From positions 186,001 through 250,000 of the forward strand of contig NZ_QKWJ01000002.1 in the NCBI RefSeq assembly GCF_003353055.1: a stretch of DNA of 64,000 bases. The letters run 5' to 3'. A model generated the notes under the pieces. That model worked only from the letters and a program-made list of their open reading frames with translations. It made no database searches and was not told the DNA's origin. The position numbers and the translations under genes were made by a program. This document shows, piece by piece, positions 50,477 to 58,631 of this stretch (position 1 is its first letter; the number at the start of each line of letters is the position of its first letter). Source of the stretch: Cupriavidus lacunae (GTDB lineage Bacteria; Pseudomonadota; Gammaproteobacteria; Burkholderiales; Burkholderiaceae).

Positions 50477-51712
50477 ATGAAGACAAGCCTTTCGATGGCG
50501 GAGAAGGCGGTCGACGCCGCGTCGCCCGCCCAGGCCGCCGCGTCACGATACCGCTGGGTGGTGCTGGCGGTCGTGTGGGCAGCGTTCCTGCTGAGCTATG
50601 TGGATCGCGTGGCGTGGAGCAGCGTCGCCGCGCCGGTCGGTCATTCACTTGGTTTGACTGTGTCGATGTTGGGCGCGTTCGTCACGGCGTTCTACATCGG
50701 CTATGTGCTCGCCAATATCGTGGGGGGCATCCTGACCGATGTGCTCGGCGGCCGCACCACGTTGACCCTGGCGCTGGTGCCGCTGGGCGTGCTCACGTTC
50801 TGCTTTGGCTTTGCGCATACCTTGTGGACGGGCATTGCCATCCAGTTCGCGATGGGCCTGGCCGCCGGTGCGGACTATTCAGCCGGCATGAAGATCATCG
50901 CGGCATGGTTTCGCAATGACCGCGGCCGCGCGATGGGGCTGTACACAACGGCCACGTCGCTGGCCGTGGTGCTCACGAATGCCACCGTGCCAACCATCTC
51001 GCTGTGGTATGGCTGGCAAACCGCCTTCCGCCTGCTTGGCGGCATTACGCTGGCGTGCGCGGCTGTCGCCTGGTTCGTCTTGCGCGACGCTCCCGACGGA
51101 GAGCCGCCGCTCGCGCGCATCAAGGGCGCCGACATCCTGGCGCTGCTCAAGAGCCGCAACCTCATCCTGCTTGCGATTGCCGGTTGCGGCGGCTTGTGGG
51201 CCACCGTGGGATTTGGGGCGTGGGGCAATGCGCTGATGACCAGGCAGTACGGCATTTCTCCGGTGACGGCGGGTTCGATTGCCGCTACCTTCGGCATTGG
51301 CGCCGTCATCGCCAAGCCGTTGCTGGGATGGATCTCTGACATGCATCGCCATGCGCGCAAGCGGATCTCGATCCTGTGCCTGGCTGCATTTGCCGTGATG
51401 TTGATGATCTTCGGGCAGAGCTCTACGGTCACCCAGTTTTACTTGCTTGCCCCCCTGCTGGGCGCAGTGGGATTTGGCTATACACCCGTGCTCATGGCCC
51501 AGGTCAGCGACGCGTGCGGCCGCAATTCCGCCGGTGCCGGTGCCGGCCTGACCAATGCCATCTGGCAGTCCGGCAGTGCCATGTCACCGCTTGTGGTGGG
51601 CTACTTCTACGGGCAGACGCATTCGTTCTCAGTTGCGCTGCTGACGCTGGCCGTCGGGCCGGTGGTGGCGGTGGCAGCGCTCTTGCTCTTGCCGGGCCGG
51701 TCGCAAAAGTAG
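50477..51712 (+). CDS. MFS transporter, anion:cation symporter (ACS)-like
   Basis: 411-aa major facilitator, start at 50477 fixed by GGAGGAG. YRWVVLAVVWAAFLLSYVDR and SSVAAPVGHSLGLTVS open the first helices, GGILTDVLGGR is the loop 2-3 signature, and ARKRISILCLA the loop 8-9 one, in keeping with organic-anion uptake permeases. It is 159 nt after the reductase gene; part of the same operon or with its own promoter. It should import the aromatic acid used by the oxygenase (inference). A terminator hairpin follows at 51770. Confidence 0.92.
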   Translation: MKTSLSMAEKAVDAASPAQAAASRYRWVVLAVVWAAFLLSYVDRVAWSSVAAPVGHSLGLTVSMLGAFVTAFYIGYVLANIVGGILTDVLGGRTTLTLALVPLGVLTFCFGFAHTLWTGIAIQFAMGLAAGADYSAGMKIIAAWFRNDRGRAMGLYTTATSLAVVLTNATVPTISLWYGWQTAFRLLGGITLACAAVAWFVLRDAPDGEPPLARIKGADILALLKSRNLILLAIAGCGGLWATVGFGAWGNALMTRQYGISPVTAGSIAATFGIGAVIAKPLLGWISDMHRHARKRISILCLAAFAVMLMIFGQSSTVTQFYLLAPLLGAVGFGYTPVLMAQVSDACGRNSAGAGAGLTNAIWQSGSAMSPLVVGYFYGQTHSFSVALLTLAVGPVVAVAALLLLPGRSQK

Positions 51713-51769
51713 GAAGTGACGTGGCTGGTTATTTCGGGTACGGGTTGAAAGACTGCATTCAAACTTGAC

Positions 51770-51808
51770 AAGGAGCAAACCTCGGCAACGGCAAGGCCGC
51801 TCCTTTTT
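51770..51808 (+). terminator. Terminator of the Rieske-MFS operon
   Basis: Arms AAGGAGC (51770-51776) and GCTCCTT (51799-51805) followed by TTT. A second internal pairing is possible in the loop. Confidence 0.6.
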
Positions 51809-51851
51809 CAGTCCGATTGTTCGTTATCGAATTCCTTCAGTGAGAAACATA

Positions 51852-52064
51852 GGCAGAAGATGTCGTGCGACAAGGCACTAGATGTCGCATTTCTCACCAA
51901 AAAAATGATTCATACGCCTCGTGCTGAGTTGGCCAAAGAGCCAAAACATGTCGTAATTTTTTTTCGACAAGGCATGAGATGTCGTTTTTTCTGTGAGACT
52001 AAGCCATTGTTTTTTATGTATATTTTTTTGCACCTGTCGTCCCATGGCAAGGCACTAGATGTCG
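51852..52064. repeat. Cluster of four GGCA-NN-AGATGTCG repeats in A/T-rich DNA
   Basis: Units at 51852-51865, 51874-51887, 51971-51984 and 52051-52064. The last three are preceded by CGACAA or GGCAA, making CGACAAGGCACTAGATGTCG, whose ends CGACA and TGTCG are inverted repeats. Each is also preceded by TGTCGT at 2-10 nt. The surrounding DNA has T-runs and is strikingly A/T-rich for this window. Direct repeats of palindromic units with uneven spacing suggest a protein-binding array such as iterons, a partition site or recombinase sites. It marks the left edge of the accessory region. Confidence 0.7.
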
Positions 52065-52750
52065 CGCAAACAACATATGTGATTAATTGATCTCTTGTGT
52101 TCTTGGGTTCGACGCAGTTGATGAAGGCCATCCTTGAGTCAAAGGGGCACGCCTTTCCGCCTTCTAATGGGAAGTTCAAGCCGTCTACTCAGCAGACCAC
52201 ACGCCGCTATGCACATCACCACTCTGCTGTAGGCCTGCGACTCGACTGGACAGCACACGTCAACTTTGGCGGGACAGTAGAGCAGCCCTAGTCTCAAAAT
52301 GTGTTTATTTGTGCACGTTTAGACAATAGACGGATTATGTCTGGACACCTGCTGGCTCTGCGCTCGCTGGCAACGTGCGCGGGGCGTGGACCTCTACGCT
52401 TACATCAGCGATCTGTCATCTCTGTTGGGGGGCAAGCGGGTTCCGCTTGCCAGGAGGCTCTGCTGCACGTGTTCGGGAGAACTGGGGCGCGGGGCGAGAC
52501 AGGACCGGCTGACTCGTCGGTTCAAACATGTGGTGCGGTGCGGAAGGGCAGGCCGCAGTAATGCCGACGAGGGCGTGCTCACGCTGCGGCGATCCTCATC
52601 GCTGACTGCTGGTTTTGGAACATATGCTGCATCGTCTAGTTTCTCTCGGTTGAGTGCGGCCAGTGCCGGCTACGAAAAACCGCCTCTCCTAAACGCCGCT
52701 TCCCTGAAACTCTTCCATGTAGTGCGCGGGCATCAAAGGCGTAAACGTGC
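52065..52750. other. Gap of about 690 nt without a supported gene
   Basis: Several short open frames exist on both strands but none has a convincing ribosome site, codon pattern or recognisable motif. The DNA is mixed in composition, A/T-rich near 52300 and G/C-rich near 52400-52560. It may be scrambled remnant DNA of a mobile element. Confidence 0.4.
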
Positions 52751-53053
52751 TCAGCGTTCCGCCCTTGTTGAAGTGCGTTTGCGCCCAGGCTTGACTGGAA
52801 TGGCAGCCTCGCTCGGTTCCACCAGGAGTTCGGTCACTGATACGCCGAGCGCCACAGCCAGCAAAACCAAATTGTCGAGAGAGACATTGACCAGTTGCCG
52901 CTCGACTTGGCTGATGTAAGTGCGATGCAGACCGGCGCGATCGGCCAGTGCATCCTGCGACAGTTCTCGTTTACCCCGGAGCACCTTCATGTTGGCGGAC
53001 AAACGCTGTCTCGCCGCCAGTTGTGCGGAGTTGATGTTCTCAGTCTCATCCAT
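52751..53053 (-). CDS. XRE/Cro-CI family helix-turn-helix regulator
   Basis: 100-aa single-domain XRE protein. Residues 15-80 form the helix-turn-helix: NMKVLRGKRELSQDALADRA then GLHRTYISQVERQLVNVSLD and NLVLLAVALGVSVTELL. The basic tail ends KPGRKRTSTRAER. Short XRE proteins of this kind are usual controllers in restriction-modification, toxin-antitoxin and mobile-element loci (known). No partner gene is adjacent on the same strand. Three 15-nt-spaced repeats directly upstream (53085-53122) are the likely operator for its own gene. Confidence 0.9.
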   Translation of the reverse strand: MDETENINSAQLAARQRLSANMKVLRGKRELSQDALADRAGLHRTYISQVERQLVNVSLDNLVLLAVALGVSVTELLVEPSEAAIPVKPGRKRTSTRAER

Positions 53054-53084
53054 GGAGCGAGAGCATCACCTAGAGCACAAAATG

Positions 53085-53122
53085 AATCTACAGCATATAA
53101 ATCTACATATAATAAATCCACA
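53085..53122. promoter_or_regulatory. Three phased direct repeats upstream of the XRE gene
   Basis: AATCTACA (53085-53092), AATCTACA (53100-53107) and AATCCACA (53115-53122), each starting 15 nt after the last, in very A/T-rich DNA 32-69 nt upstream of the XRE start codon. This is the expected form of a multi-site autoregulatory operator. Confidence 0.65.
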
Positions 53123-53464
53123 GTCTTTACATGCGAGGGCTAAACTGCGTGCTTTGTTGAGGGCATGCTGGCCGCGTTGGGTGGCGTGGAGATATTCCAG
53201 TCTATGCATTGAATCCTAAAGCCGGGTTTAGGCCCTTCCCGGTGATCAAGGCCATCCACGAACAATTCTTCCTGCGGTGAGAAAGCCTCGGAATGACTGC
53301 ATGGTCTTCAAGACGGAACGGGGTGCTCGACGGCACGAGCCTCAAGACCTTGTCGCCGCAGATCCGCAGCATGCCCAAAGCCGAGGTTAAGAGTTATCCG
53401 TGTTGGTCCGCACCTGACTAGGGGGATCTCGTCGCTCCGTCCGCCCACAGGCCCGTCGCATGCC
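53123..53464. other. Gap of about 340 nt, nothing recognised
   Basis: No gene, repeat or RNA was recognised. Short open frames on the plus strand (53160-53420) lack ribosome sites and family motifs. Confidence 0.35.
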
Positions 53465-54058
53465 TTGGTGCTAATTCATCAACCTGTGATGGTACGTCCT
53501 ATGTCCGACTGGGAGATTCCCGAACCAGCGCGTACCGGTGAGCTTTCAAGGCCGGATACTGAAACTCCATGTGCCACTCATTACAGAACCCCATCAAGAC
53601 TCTTTTCCACGATGCTACTAACGAAGTATGAATGGCAGTTGGGCGTCTTAACGGATTCAGACAACGCCCCGGTCGGCACATGGAAGGGTGTCGTTATTTC
53701 CCAGCCTGCCTTTCTGCTGTACCACCAGCTTGCCAATTCCGAGGCGGAGGGTGGGATGGTTCTCATTGATTCCATCGACGGATTGATCGAGGAACTCGCG
53801 TGCCTGCAGTCTGAACAGCCCGATGAGCAAGTTGCGGTCGATATTCTTTCCCCGACCCGGGGCGCTCAGCCGGTCTGTGAGCTTTGGAGCTATGAAAGTG
53901 AGCAGGAGCCTACCCTGTACTACGCCTACATGGGTCGGGACGGCCGCTTGGAACCATGCAATCGTGAGCAACCACGCTACATGACACGGCTTCGGCGCCT
54001 GTACACACTCGGTACACACGCTGCTATTGATGGCGATCTGTGCGCGCAAGGCGCGTGA
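53465..54058 (+). CDS. Hypothetical protein
   Basis: Open frame of 197 codons, product not recognised. The first 45 codons look unlike the rest; an in-frame ATG at 53612 starts a more regular acidic stretch (LLTKYEWQLGVLTDSDNAPV, then VVISQPAFLLYHQLANSEAE) and may be the true start. No signal peptide or membrane helix. The protein is rich in Glu and Tyr near the end (LWSYESEQEPTLYYAYMGRD). It precedes the cluster of related small genes on the same strand. It may be a real gene of the accessory region. Confidence 0.5.
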   Translation: MVLIHQPVMVRPMSDWEIPEPARTGELSRPDTETPCATHYRTPSRLFSTMLLTKYEWQLGVLTDSDNAPVGTWKGVVISQPAFLLYHQLANSEAEGGMVLIDSIDGLIEELACLQSEQPDEQVAVDILSPTRGAQPVCELWSYESEQEPTLYYAYMGRDGRLEPCNREQPRYMTRLRRLYTLGTHAAIDGDLCAQGA

Positions 54059-54115
54059 GTTGCCGAAGCAGACTGCCATCTCGCCACGGGCTAAATCCTA
54101 TTTCTAGTATCTACG

Positions 54116-54475
54116 ATGCAAGTCCCCGACGATTTTCCGCGCAACCCATTCCCGGCGAGCCTTGCCGGCACACAGGCCAAGTTTGCTGCCCGGAGGATCA
54201 ACGGCCGATTCGTCGTCGGACTGACCGACGACGAGCGCGCCGAGCGCTATGCAATATGCCTGGACCTGGTCGAGCAGCTCGTCGCGTACTGCCGACGCAA
54301 AGCCCTTGACCAACCGACCCGGAGCCCGACCGAACTGCTCGACTGGGTGGAACGTGGCGTGCGCAACAAGCAGGCCGTCTGGCAACTCGGTGGGCCGGAG
54401 GTCGACTGGATCGTGGCTCAAATGCGTAGGTCTTACGAACTGGCATCCGATGACATCGATGATTCGGAAACTTGA
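54116..54475 (+). CDS. Hypothetical protein
   Basis: 119-aa acidic, mostly helical protein, not recognised. It contains DDERAERYAICLDLVEQLVA and SPTELLDWVERGVRNKQAVW. No membrane segment. Codon use is consistent with a real gene. It is the first of six closely packed plus-strand genes (54116-56341). The next gene starts 21 nt after its stop, suggesting co-transcription. Confidence 0.65.
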   Translation: MQVPDDFPRNPFPASLAGTQAKFAARRINGRFVVGLTDDERAERYAICLDLVEQLVAYCRRKALDQPTRSPTELLDWVERGVRNKQAVWQLGGPEVDWIVAQMRRSYELASDDIDDSET

Positions 54476-54495
54476 AAGGGGGGCGAAGCGAAGCC

Positions 54496-54948
54496 ATGCT
54501 ACGCGTAACCGTTGAACTGATGCCCGGCGGCGGAGGCCAGGGTCGACGCACCCTGGCGACGGCCGATATCGGTCGAATTCGCTCCGGCGCTCTGGCGGAC
54601 TATCAGATCGATATGGAAGAGGATCTGTTGCCGAACCCTTGGAACGCAACGCTCCAGGACTATCCCCGCTGGTCTGCCAGCGTGTGGGATCTGGTGGCGC
54701 GCAGCATTGCCGTAGCACTTACCGGAAAAGAAGAGTTGCCCCCGCGGCCGGTTCTGCCGCAGGTGCCAGTTCACCTTTCGATGGACCGGACTTCCTATGT
54801 CAGACTGGATGAGATTCCTGAACCGACACGCAGCTACTTCGCGCACAACATTCGAGCCTCCACACGACCCATTATCGACGAAGCGCCGGATCCACTCGGA
54901 TGTGCCTATTCCTGGGACTGGAACGACTTTCTCGCGGGCCTGAGATGA
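54496..54948 (+). CDS. Hypothetical protein, family A copy 1
   Basis: 150-aa protein, not recognised. It is clearly paralogous to the product of 55665-56099: both open LRVTVEL-PGG, share DIGRIRSALADYQ-like and LQDYPRWSASVWDLVARSIA blocks, a LPPRPVLPQVPVH proline-rich stretch, a DEIPEPTRSYFA-N block, and end W-DWNDFLAG-R. No signal peptide, membrane helix or catalytic motif is evident. The start is the ATG at 54496; a TTG at 54472 is also open. It alternates with family B genes. Confidence 0.8.
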   Translation: MLRVTVELMPGGGGQGRRTLATADIGRIRSGALADYQIDMEEDLLPNPWNATLQDYPRWSASVWDLVARSIAVALTGKEELPPRPVLPQVPVHLSMDRTSYVRLDEIPEPTRSYFAHNIRASTRPIIDEAPDPLGCAYSWDWNDFLAGLR

Positions 54949-54960
54949 GAGGAGGAATTG

Positions 54961-55296
54961 ATGTTTTGGCAAACACCTGACGTGGCGGTAAAGCCCGAGA
55001 TCGATCTGGCTTGCTGGGCGGTAGTCGAGACCGACAAGGGGGAACGGCACCTGGTCGGGATCGATCTGGCGACGGGGGCGGGGCAGGTCAGCAGTGCCAT
55101 TGCGGTCTTCGATGCGAGCGCCATGGAGTTCAGAACGGTCAGTGGCCGGCTCTATCGGATGCGCGACGCCAGCCACTTGGCGGACGATGCTCGTTATGCA
55201 TGGGATCGCTGGGCGACCTTTAACGGGGTGCAATCATGGCGGGACGTGACCACCGAGTACAAGCCAGCCATGGAAGCGTATCTGAGGAGCCATTGA
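54961..55296 (+). CDS. Hypothetical protein, family B copy 1
   Basis: 111-aa protein, not recognised, start fixed by GAGGAGG. It is paralogous to the next gene: both begin MF with a Pro-rich start, then DLACWAVVETDKGERHLVGI, QVSSAIAVFDASAMEF, SGRLY and WRDVTTEYKPAMEAYL near the end. The WRDVTEEYEPAM motif with Trp and Glu/Tyr is the best conserved part. Stop and next start overlap as TGATG, so the two copies are translationally coupled. Confidence 0.8.
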   Translation: MFWQTPDVAVKPEIDLACWAVVETDKGERHLVGIDLATGAGQVSSAIAVFDASAMEFRTVSGRLYRMRDASHLADDARYAWDRWATFNGVQSWRDVTTEYKPAMEAYLRSH

Positions 55297-55643
55297 TGTT
55301 CCGACCAGCCCCTGACGTGCCAACCGAGCCTTCGATTGAACTCGCCGGCTGGCTGGTGATGGAAACAGAGCGTGGCGAGCGACATCTGGCGGGTATCAAC
55401 GTGTCCAGAGGAACGCCTCGGGTCAGCAGCGCCATCGAGACGCTGGAGGCGAGCACCATGCAGGTCACCACTCGAAGCGGCCGTGTCTACTCGCTTCGAG
55501 GAATTGGCAATGTCGCCACGGAAGCTCGCCTGGCGTGGGGACTCTGGTGTCGCGGCAATGCTGTGCTGGGATGGCGCGATGTCACGGAAGAGTACGAGCC
55601 GGCGATGCGGGCATACTTGTCCGGATCCGATTACCTGCAGTAA
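55296..55643 (+). CDS. Hypothetical protein, family B copy 2
   Basis: 115-aa paralogue of the preceding protein (FRPAPDVPTEPSIELAGWLV, METERGERHLAGINVSRG, RVSSAIETLEAST, WRDVTEEYEPAMRAYL). It starts at an ATG that overlaps the stop of copy 1. The pair arose by tandem duplication and has diverged to roughly half identity by eye. A third, broken copy lies at 57231. Confidence 0.8.
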   Translation: MFRPAPDVPTEPSIELAGWLVMETERGERHLAGINVSRGTPRVSSAIETLEASTMQVTTRSGRVYSLRGIGNVATEARLAWGLWCRGNAVLGWRDVTEEYEPAMRAYLSGSDYLQ

Positions 55644-55664
55644 CCCACACGGGAGGGGATGCAC

Positions 55665-56099
55665 ATGCTGCGTGTAACCGTCGAATTGCTTCCAGGTGGC
55701 CGCGTGCAGGGCCGCCAGACGCTGGCCACGACCGACATTGGTCGGATTCGTTCCGACGCTCTGGCGGACTACCAGGTCGAGATGGAAGAAGGGCTGTTGC
55801 CTGATCAAATCTGGAGCGGCACGCTGCAGGACTATCCCCGCTGGTCCGCCAGCGTGTGGGACCTCGTCGCCCGCAGCATTGCGGTCGCGCTTACGGGAAG
55901 GGAAGAACTGCCCCCGCGGCCGCAGCTACCGCAGGTGCCGGTTCATACCCTCGATGGCGGAATGCCGGTTGTTCACCTGGATGAAATCCCCGAACCGACC
56001 CGGACCTTCTTCGCGCGAAACCTGCGTGGCTCAGGCACTCCTGGCGCCGGGATGGCGTTTGCTTGGGATTGGGACGACTTCCTGGCTGGCCAACGATGA
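55665..56099 (+). CDS. Hypothetical protein, family A copy 2
   Basis: 144-aa paralogue of the protein at 54496 (LRVTVELLPGGRVQGRQTLA, TTDIGRIRSDALADYQVEME, LQDYPRWSASVWDLVARSIA, DEIPEPTRTFFARNLRG, AWDWDDFLAGQR). GGGAGGGG lies about 7 nt before the ATG at 55665; an ATG at 55659 is alternative. The order A-B-B-A of the four genes suggests duplication of an A-B unit with rearrangement. The stop overlaps the next ATG by 4 nt. Confidence 0.8.
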   Translation: MLRVTVELLPGGRVQGRQTLATTDIGRIRSDALADYQVEMEEGLLPDQIWSGTLQDYPRWSASVWDLVARSIAVALTGREELPPRPQLPQVPVHTLDGGMPVVHLDEIPEPTRTFFARNLRGSGTPGAGMAFAWDWDDFLAGQR

Positions 56100-56341
56100 A
56101 CGATAGCCTGGAAGCCGCAGCGCGCGAAATGGTTGCCGGTCTTGCCTGGTACCACTGCCTCACCGATGAGCAGCGGGCGGTCTGGCAGTACAAAGGCGCC
56201 GCATTCGCCCGCGATCGAAACGCCCACTCAGCGTGGCTCGCGCTCAAGGCGGAGCGGCCGCGGACCGCCCAGCGCATTGTGGACAACGCCAATCCCGCCG
56301 AGGTCGCTTTTGTTGCGCAACTGATCCTGCGCATGGACTAA
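56096..56341 (+). CDS. Hypothetical protein
   Basis: 81-aa helical protein, not recognised, coupled to the preceding gene by an ATGA overlap. It reads NDSLEAAAREMVAGLAWYHC then LTDEQRAVWQYKGAAFARDR and ends with VAFVAQLILRMD. No membrane segment or motif. The tight coupling supports it as a real gene and a functional partner of the family A/B proteins. Confidence 0.7.
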   Translation: MNDSLEAAAREMVAGLAWYHCLTDEQRAVWQYKGAAFARDRNAHSAWLALKAERPRTAQRIVDNANPAEVAFVAQLILRMD

Positions 56342-56774
56342 AGCATCTCATGCACCTTTCGTCACGGCTCATGCCATGGGGAGCTAATGAAGTAGCAGAC
56401 CGTACCCGACGTCGGACGAGGGATGGAGCTTTGACGTACCGCTTATGACGCTGGGGGGCGCGGGGCGTGACTTCTACGAGCGATCAGTGGTTCGAGGCAT
56501 CGAGGACGCGCCAAGCCCTGCAAGGCTTGGCGGGCGACGCCGTAGGTCCCGCCCACGCCCACCGCGCTCGCTGGGTGCCACCCGCGGACAACGGCGGCAC
56601 CGACTGCCAAGAAGGGAGGTGGTTGACATCGCAAGAATGGTGGTAGATGGATGGTGGCCCACCAGTCTTCCCCGTGTGAGCGGTGCGGGAAATGGTGGCC
56701 AGTGACTCATCGCGCGGCACTCGCAATGGATTTGTCGTCATTCGGATGGAAGCGAAAGGTGTGAAAGAGTTGCT
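56342..56774. other. Gap of about 430 nt without a supported gene
   Basis: Short open frames run both ways through 56443-56740, none with supporting motifs. The only clear structure is an inverted repeat at 56510-56531: GCCAAGCC, 6 nt, GGCTTGGC. The stretch is G/C-rich in the middle and A/T-richer towards the next gene. Confidence 0.4.
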
Positions 56775-57227
56775 ATGAGATCGGATTCAGTGAAAGACGG
56801 GACACCGCGAATCGGTACAAATTATTTGCTTGCCGAGGTGGTCGGGAGGAGTGAAGGGCGGCTCAAGCTAGAGGAGAACCTTTCGCCGTTGGCGTGGGAA
56901 ATCTGCGACTACCTGTATTTGCTTGCCTATCGGGACAGGCACTCAGCAGAGGCAAGTTCAGTGTCATATCACGAACTCCTGTCGCTATTTCGCCATGGGG
57001 AGGGCGAAGAGGCGGTTGCCGCGGCTGTGCGCAGTTTGCAATCCACGCTCATCGAGATTGAGCGTGGTATGGATTTTTACTATTCGGCCCAGGTCGTGAT
57101 TACAGATGAGCTTTCCCCATATGGCTTTCGCTTTCGGGTACCTGCCGCCATACAGTGGTTCTGGGCGCAATTAGAAAAAGAGAGTCTATCCAAAGACGGG
57201 GCGGCGCAAGCAGTCTGCAGACGGTGA
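56775..57227 (+). CDS. Hypothetical protein
   Basis: 150-aa protein, not recognised. The middle reads LSPLAWEICDYLYLLAYRDR then VSYHELLSLFRHGEGEEAVA and LQSTLIEIERGMDFYYSAQV, ending FRVPAAIQWFWAQLEKES; the helical first half could be a winged-helix-like fold but this is only an impression. Its base composition is lower in G/C than the genes around it. The broken family B copy begins 3 nt after its stop, so the two once formed an operon. Confidence 0.6.
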   Translation: MRSDSVKDGTPRIGTNYLLAEVVGRSEGRLKLEENLSPLAWEICDYLYLLAYRDRHSAEASSVSYHELLSLFRHGEGEEAVAAAVRSLQSTLIEIERGMDFYYSAQVVITDELSPYGFRFRVPAAIQWFWAQLEKESLSKDGAAQAVCRR

Positions 57228-57230
57228 AGC

Positions 57231-57677
57231 ATGTTCTGGGCAGTTCCTGCCGTCAATGACAATCCTTGTATTTAACTGGCCGGCTGGGCCGACATGGAAA
57301 CGGAGATCGGTGAGCGCCATCTGGTCGGATGCAACGTCGCCAACGGGCTCGGCCGCGTCGGCAGTGCGATCGAGCAGTTCGATGCGCGCGCGCTGCAGTT
57401 CACGACCCGGAATCAGGCCCGAGATTCGCTACACCGGCGCCGGCCGGCAGAGGGGATCGACCTTCCCGAATCGACGCTGGGTGACTGGGTCGGCGGCTGC
57501 TCGGCATTGCTCAGCCCGCTGGTGGCGGCCGTGGAGCGCTACGTGATGAGTGGCAACAAGGTGCACGGCACTCTCTCATGGAGTGCTTCTCGTCGGCGCT
57601 GGACACGGGAAAGCCATGATGGAGAAGGCGCGGGAGCAACTAGGCGTCGGTGCACCAGGAGTCTCGTGGAAATTTGA
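57231..57677 (+). pseudogene. Hypothetical protein, family B copy 3, with an early nonsense codon
   Basis: From the ATG at 57231 the frame opens MFWAVPAVNDNPCI, then TAA at 57273-57275, then continues LAGWADMETEIGERHLVGCN and RVGSAIEQFDARALQFTTRN. Family B proteins have Glu or Asp at the stop position, so one change such as GAA to TAA explains it. The second half (PESTLGDWVGGCSALLSPLV) no longer resembles the other copies. A short peptide could restart at the ATG at 57294. Confidence 0.7.
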
Positions 57678-57956
57678 AAGTTCTCCGGATTTGGGAGTAT
57701 GAGGATTTGTCGTGCCTGCGTATTGGACCAGATCAGATACCAGACGCACTCATCGCCACATGGCACCAAATGCAAACTTATGGGCGGCTCGGGCAAAGCC
57801 ATGCCTCCGCGTTACGCGTACTTTGGTATCGAGTTCGCCGGATTCTATCGGACGAATGGGTCACCAAACGCTCCAATCCGCGCGGCGATTAGTTCACAGC
57901 TCGCCCGGCTGGAAGTAGGCGGCACGAATCTCAATCTTGGTAACGAAGCACCCATC

Positions 57957-58631
57957 ATGAGCAAGACCATCGCGGCTATCCTAGGAACCGGCATTCTTAC
58001 GGCGCCGCTCTTCTGCGCTCTAGTTGGTCTTGCCATTGGCTTTGCGTTCGGCCGCGGCCGCTCTCATACGCTCTCGTTTCAGAATCGCGGAGAGGCACGA
58101 CTTTCTCGCGAGATACGAAGGCATTTCGCTGCGCCAAACTATCACCTGATGAATCACATCACCTTACAGGTGCAAGATGGCACGACCCAGGTTGACCACA
58201 TCCTAGTTTCAAGGTTCGGTGTATTCGTCATAGAGACCAAGAACTACAAGGGCTGGATTTTCGCCAATGGCAAACACGCAAGGTGGACTCAAGTCCTGTT
58301 CAAGCGGAAGTTTCAGTTCCAGAACCCGATCTCTCAGAATTATCGGCACGTTCGAGCGGTTCAAGAATTGCTCGACTTTCTTCCTGCCGATTGCATCAAG
58401 TCAGTTGTGGTTTTCACAGGAGATACCCAGTTCAAAACTGCAGTCCCTCCTGGTGTTTTTAGTCTCTCGGGGTGTGTCGATCACATCCGCCAACAGACCC
58501 CCGAGTCCATGTCTCTCAATCGCATGCAGTTTTGCGTTGGTCGTCTGGAGGCAGCGCGCCTCGCAATAACCAATGAGACAGATGTTGAGCACGTTGAGAA
58601 TCTGAAGCGCAAGCATGGGATTGGGGTCTAA
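57957..58631 (+). CDS. NERD domain-containing protein, membrane-anchored
   Basis: 224-aa protein. An N-terminal membrane helix (IAAILGTGILTAPLFCALVG) is followed by a NERD (nuclease-related) domain: RGEARLSREIRRHF, TQVDHILVSRFGVFVIETKN and YKGWIFANGKHARW. The Asp of VDHI and the Glu-x-Lys of IETKN match the restriction-endonuclease-like core of the family. The start at 57957 is the first Met that leaves a clean membrane helix; the frame is open upstream to 57699 but that part does not look like protein. NERD proteins occur in many contexts, including defence and DNA processing (known). It stands alone near the SIR2-HerA operon. Confidence 0.85.
   Translation: MSKTIAAILGTGILTAPLFCALVGLAIGFAFGRGRSHTLSFQNRGEARLSREIRRHFAAPNYHLMNHITLQVQDGTTQVDHILVSRFGVFVIETKNYKGWIFANGKHARWTQVLFKRKFQFQNPISQNYRHVRAVQELLDFLPADCIKSVVVFTGDTQFKTAVPPGVFSLSGCVDHIRQQTPESMSLNRMQFCVGRLEAARLAITNETDVEHVENLKRKHGIGV

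Noticed and set aside
51852-52064. CRISPR array
   Set aside because: Repeats are few (four), of 14-20 nt, unevenly spaced (22, 97 and 80 nt between starts) and no cas gene is present.
52301-52919. Overlapping small plus-strand frames of 86 and 177 codons
   Set aside because: No ribosome sites, Arg/Ser-rich products, and the second overlaps the XRE gene on the other strand.
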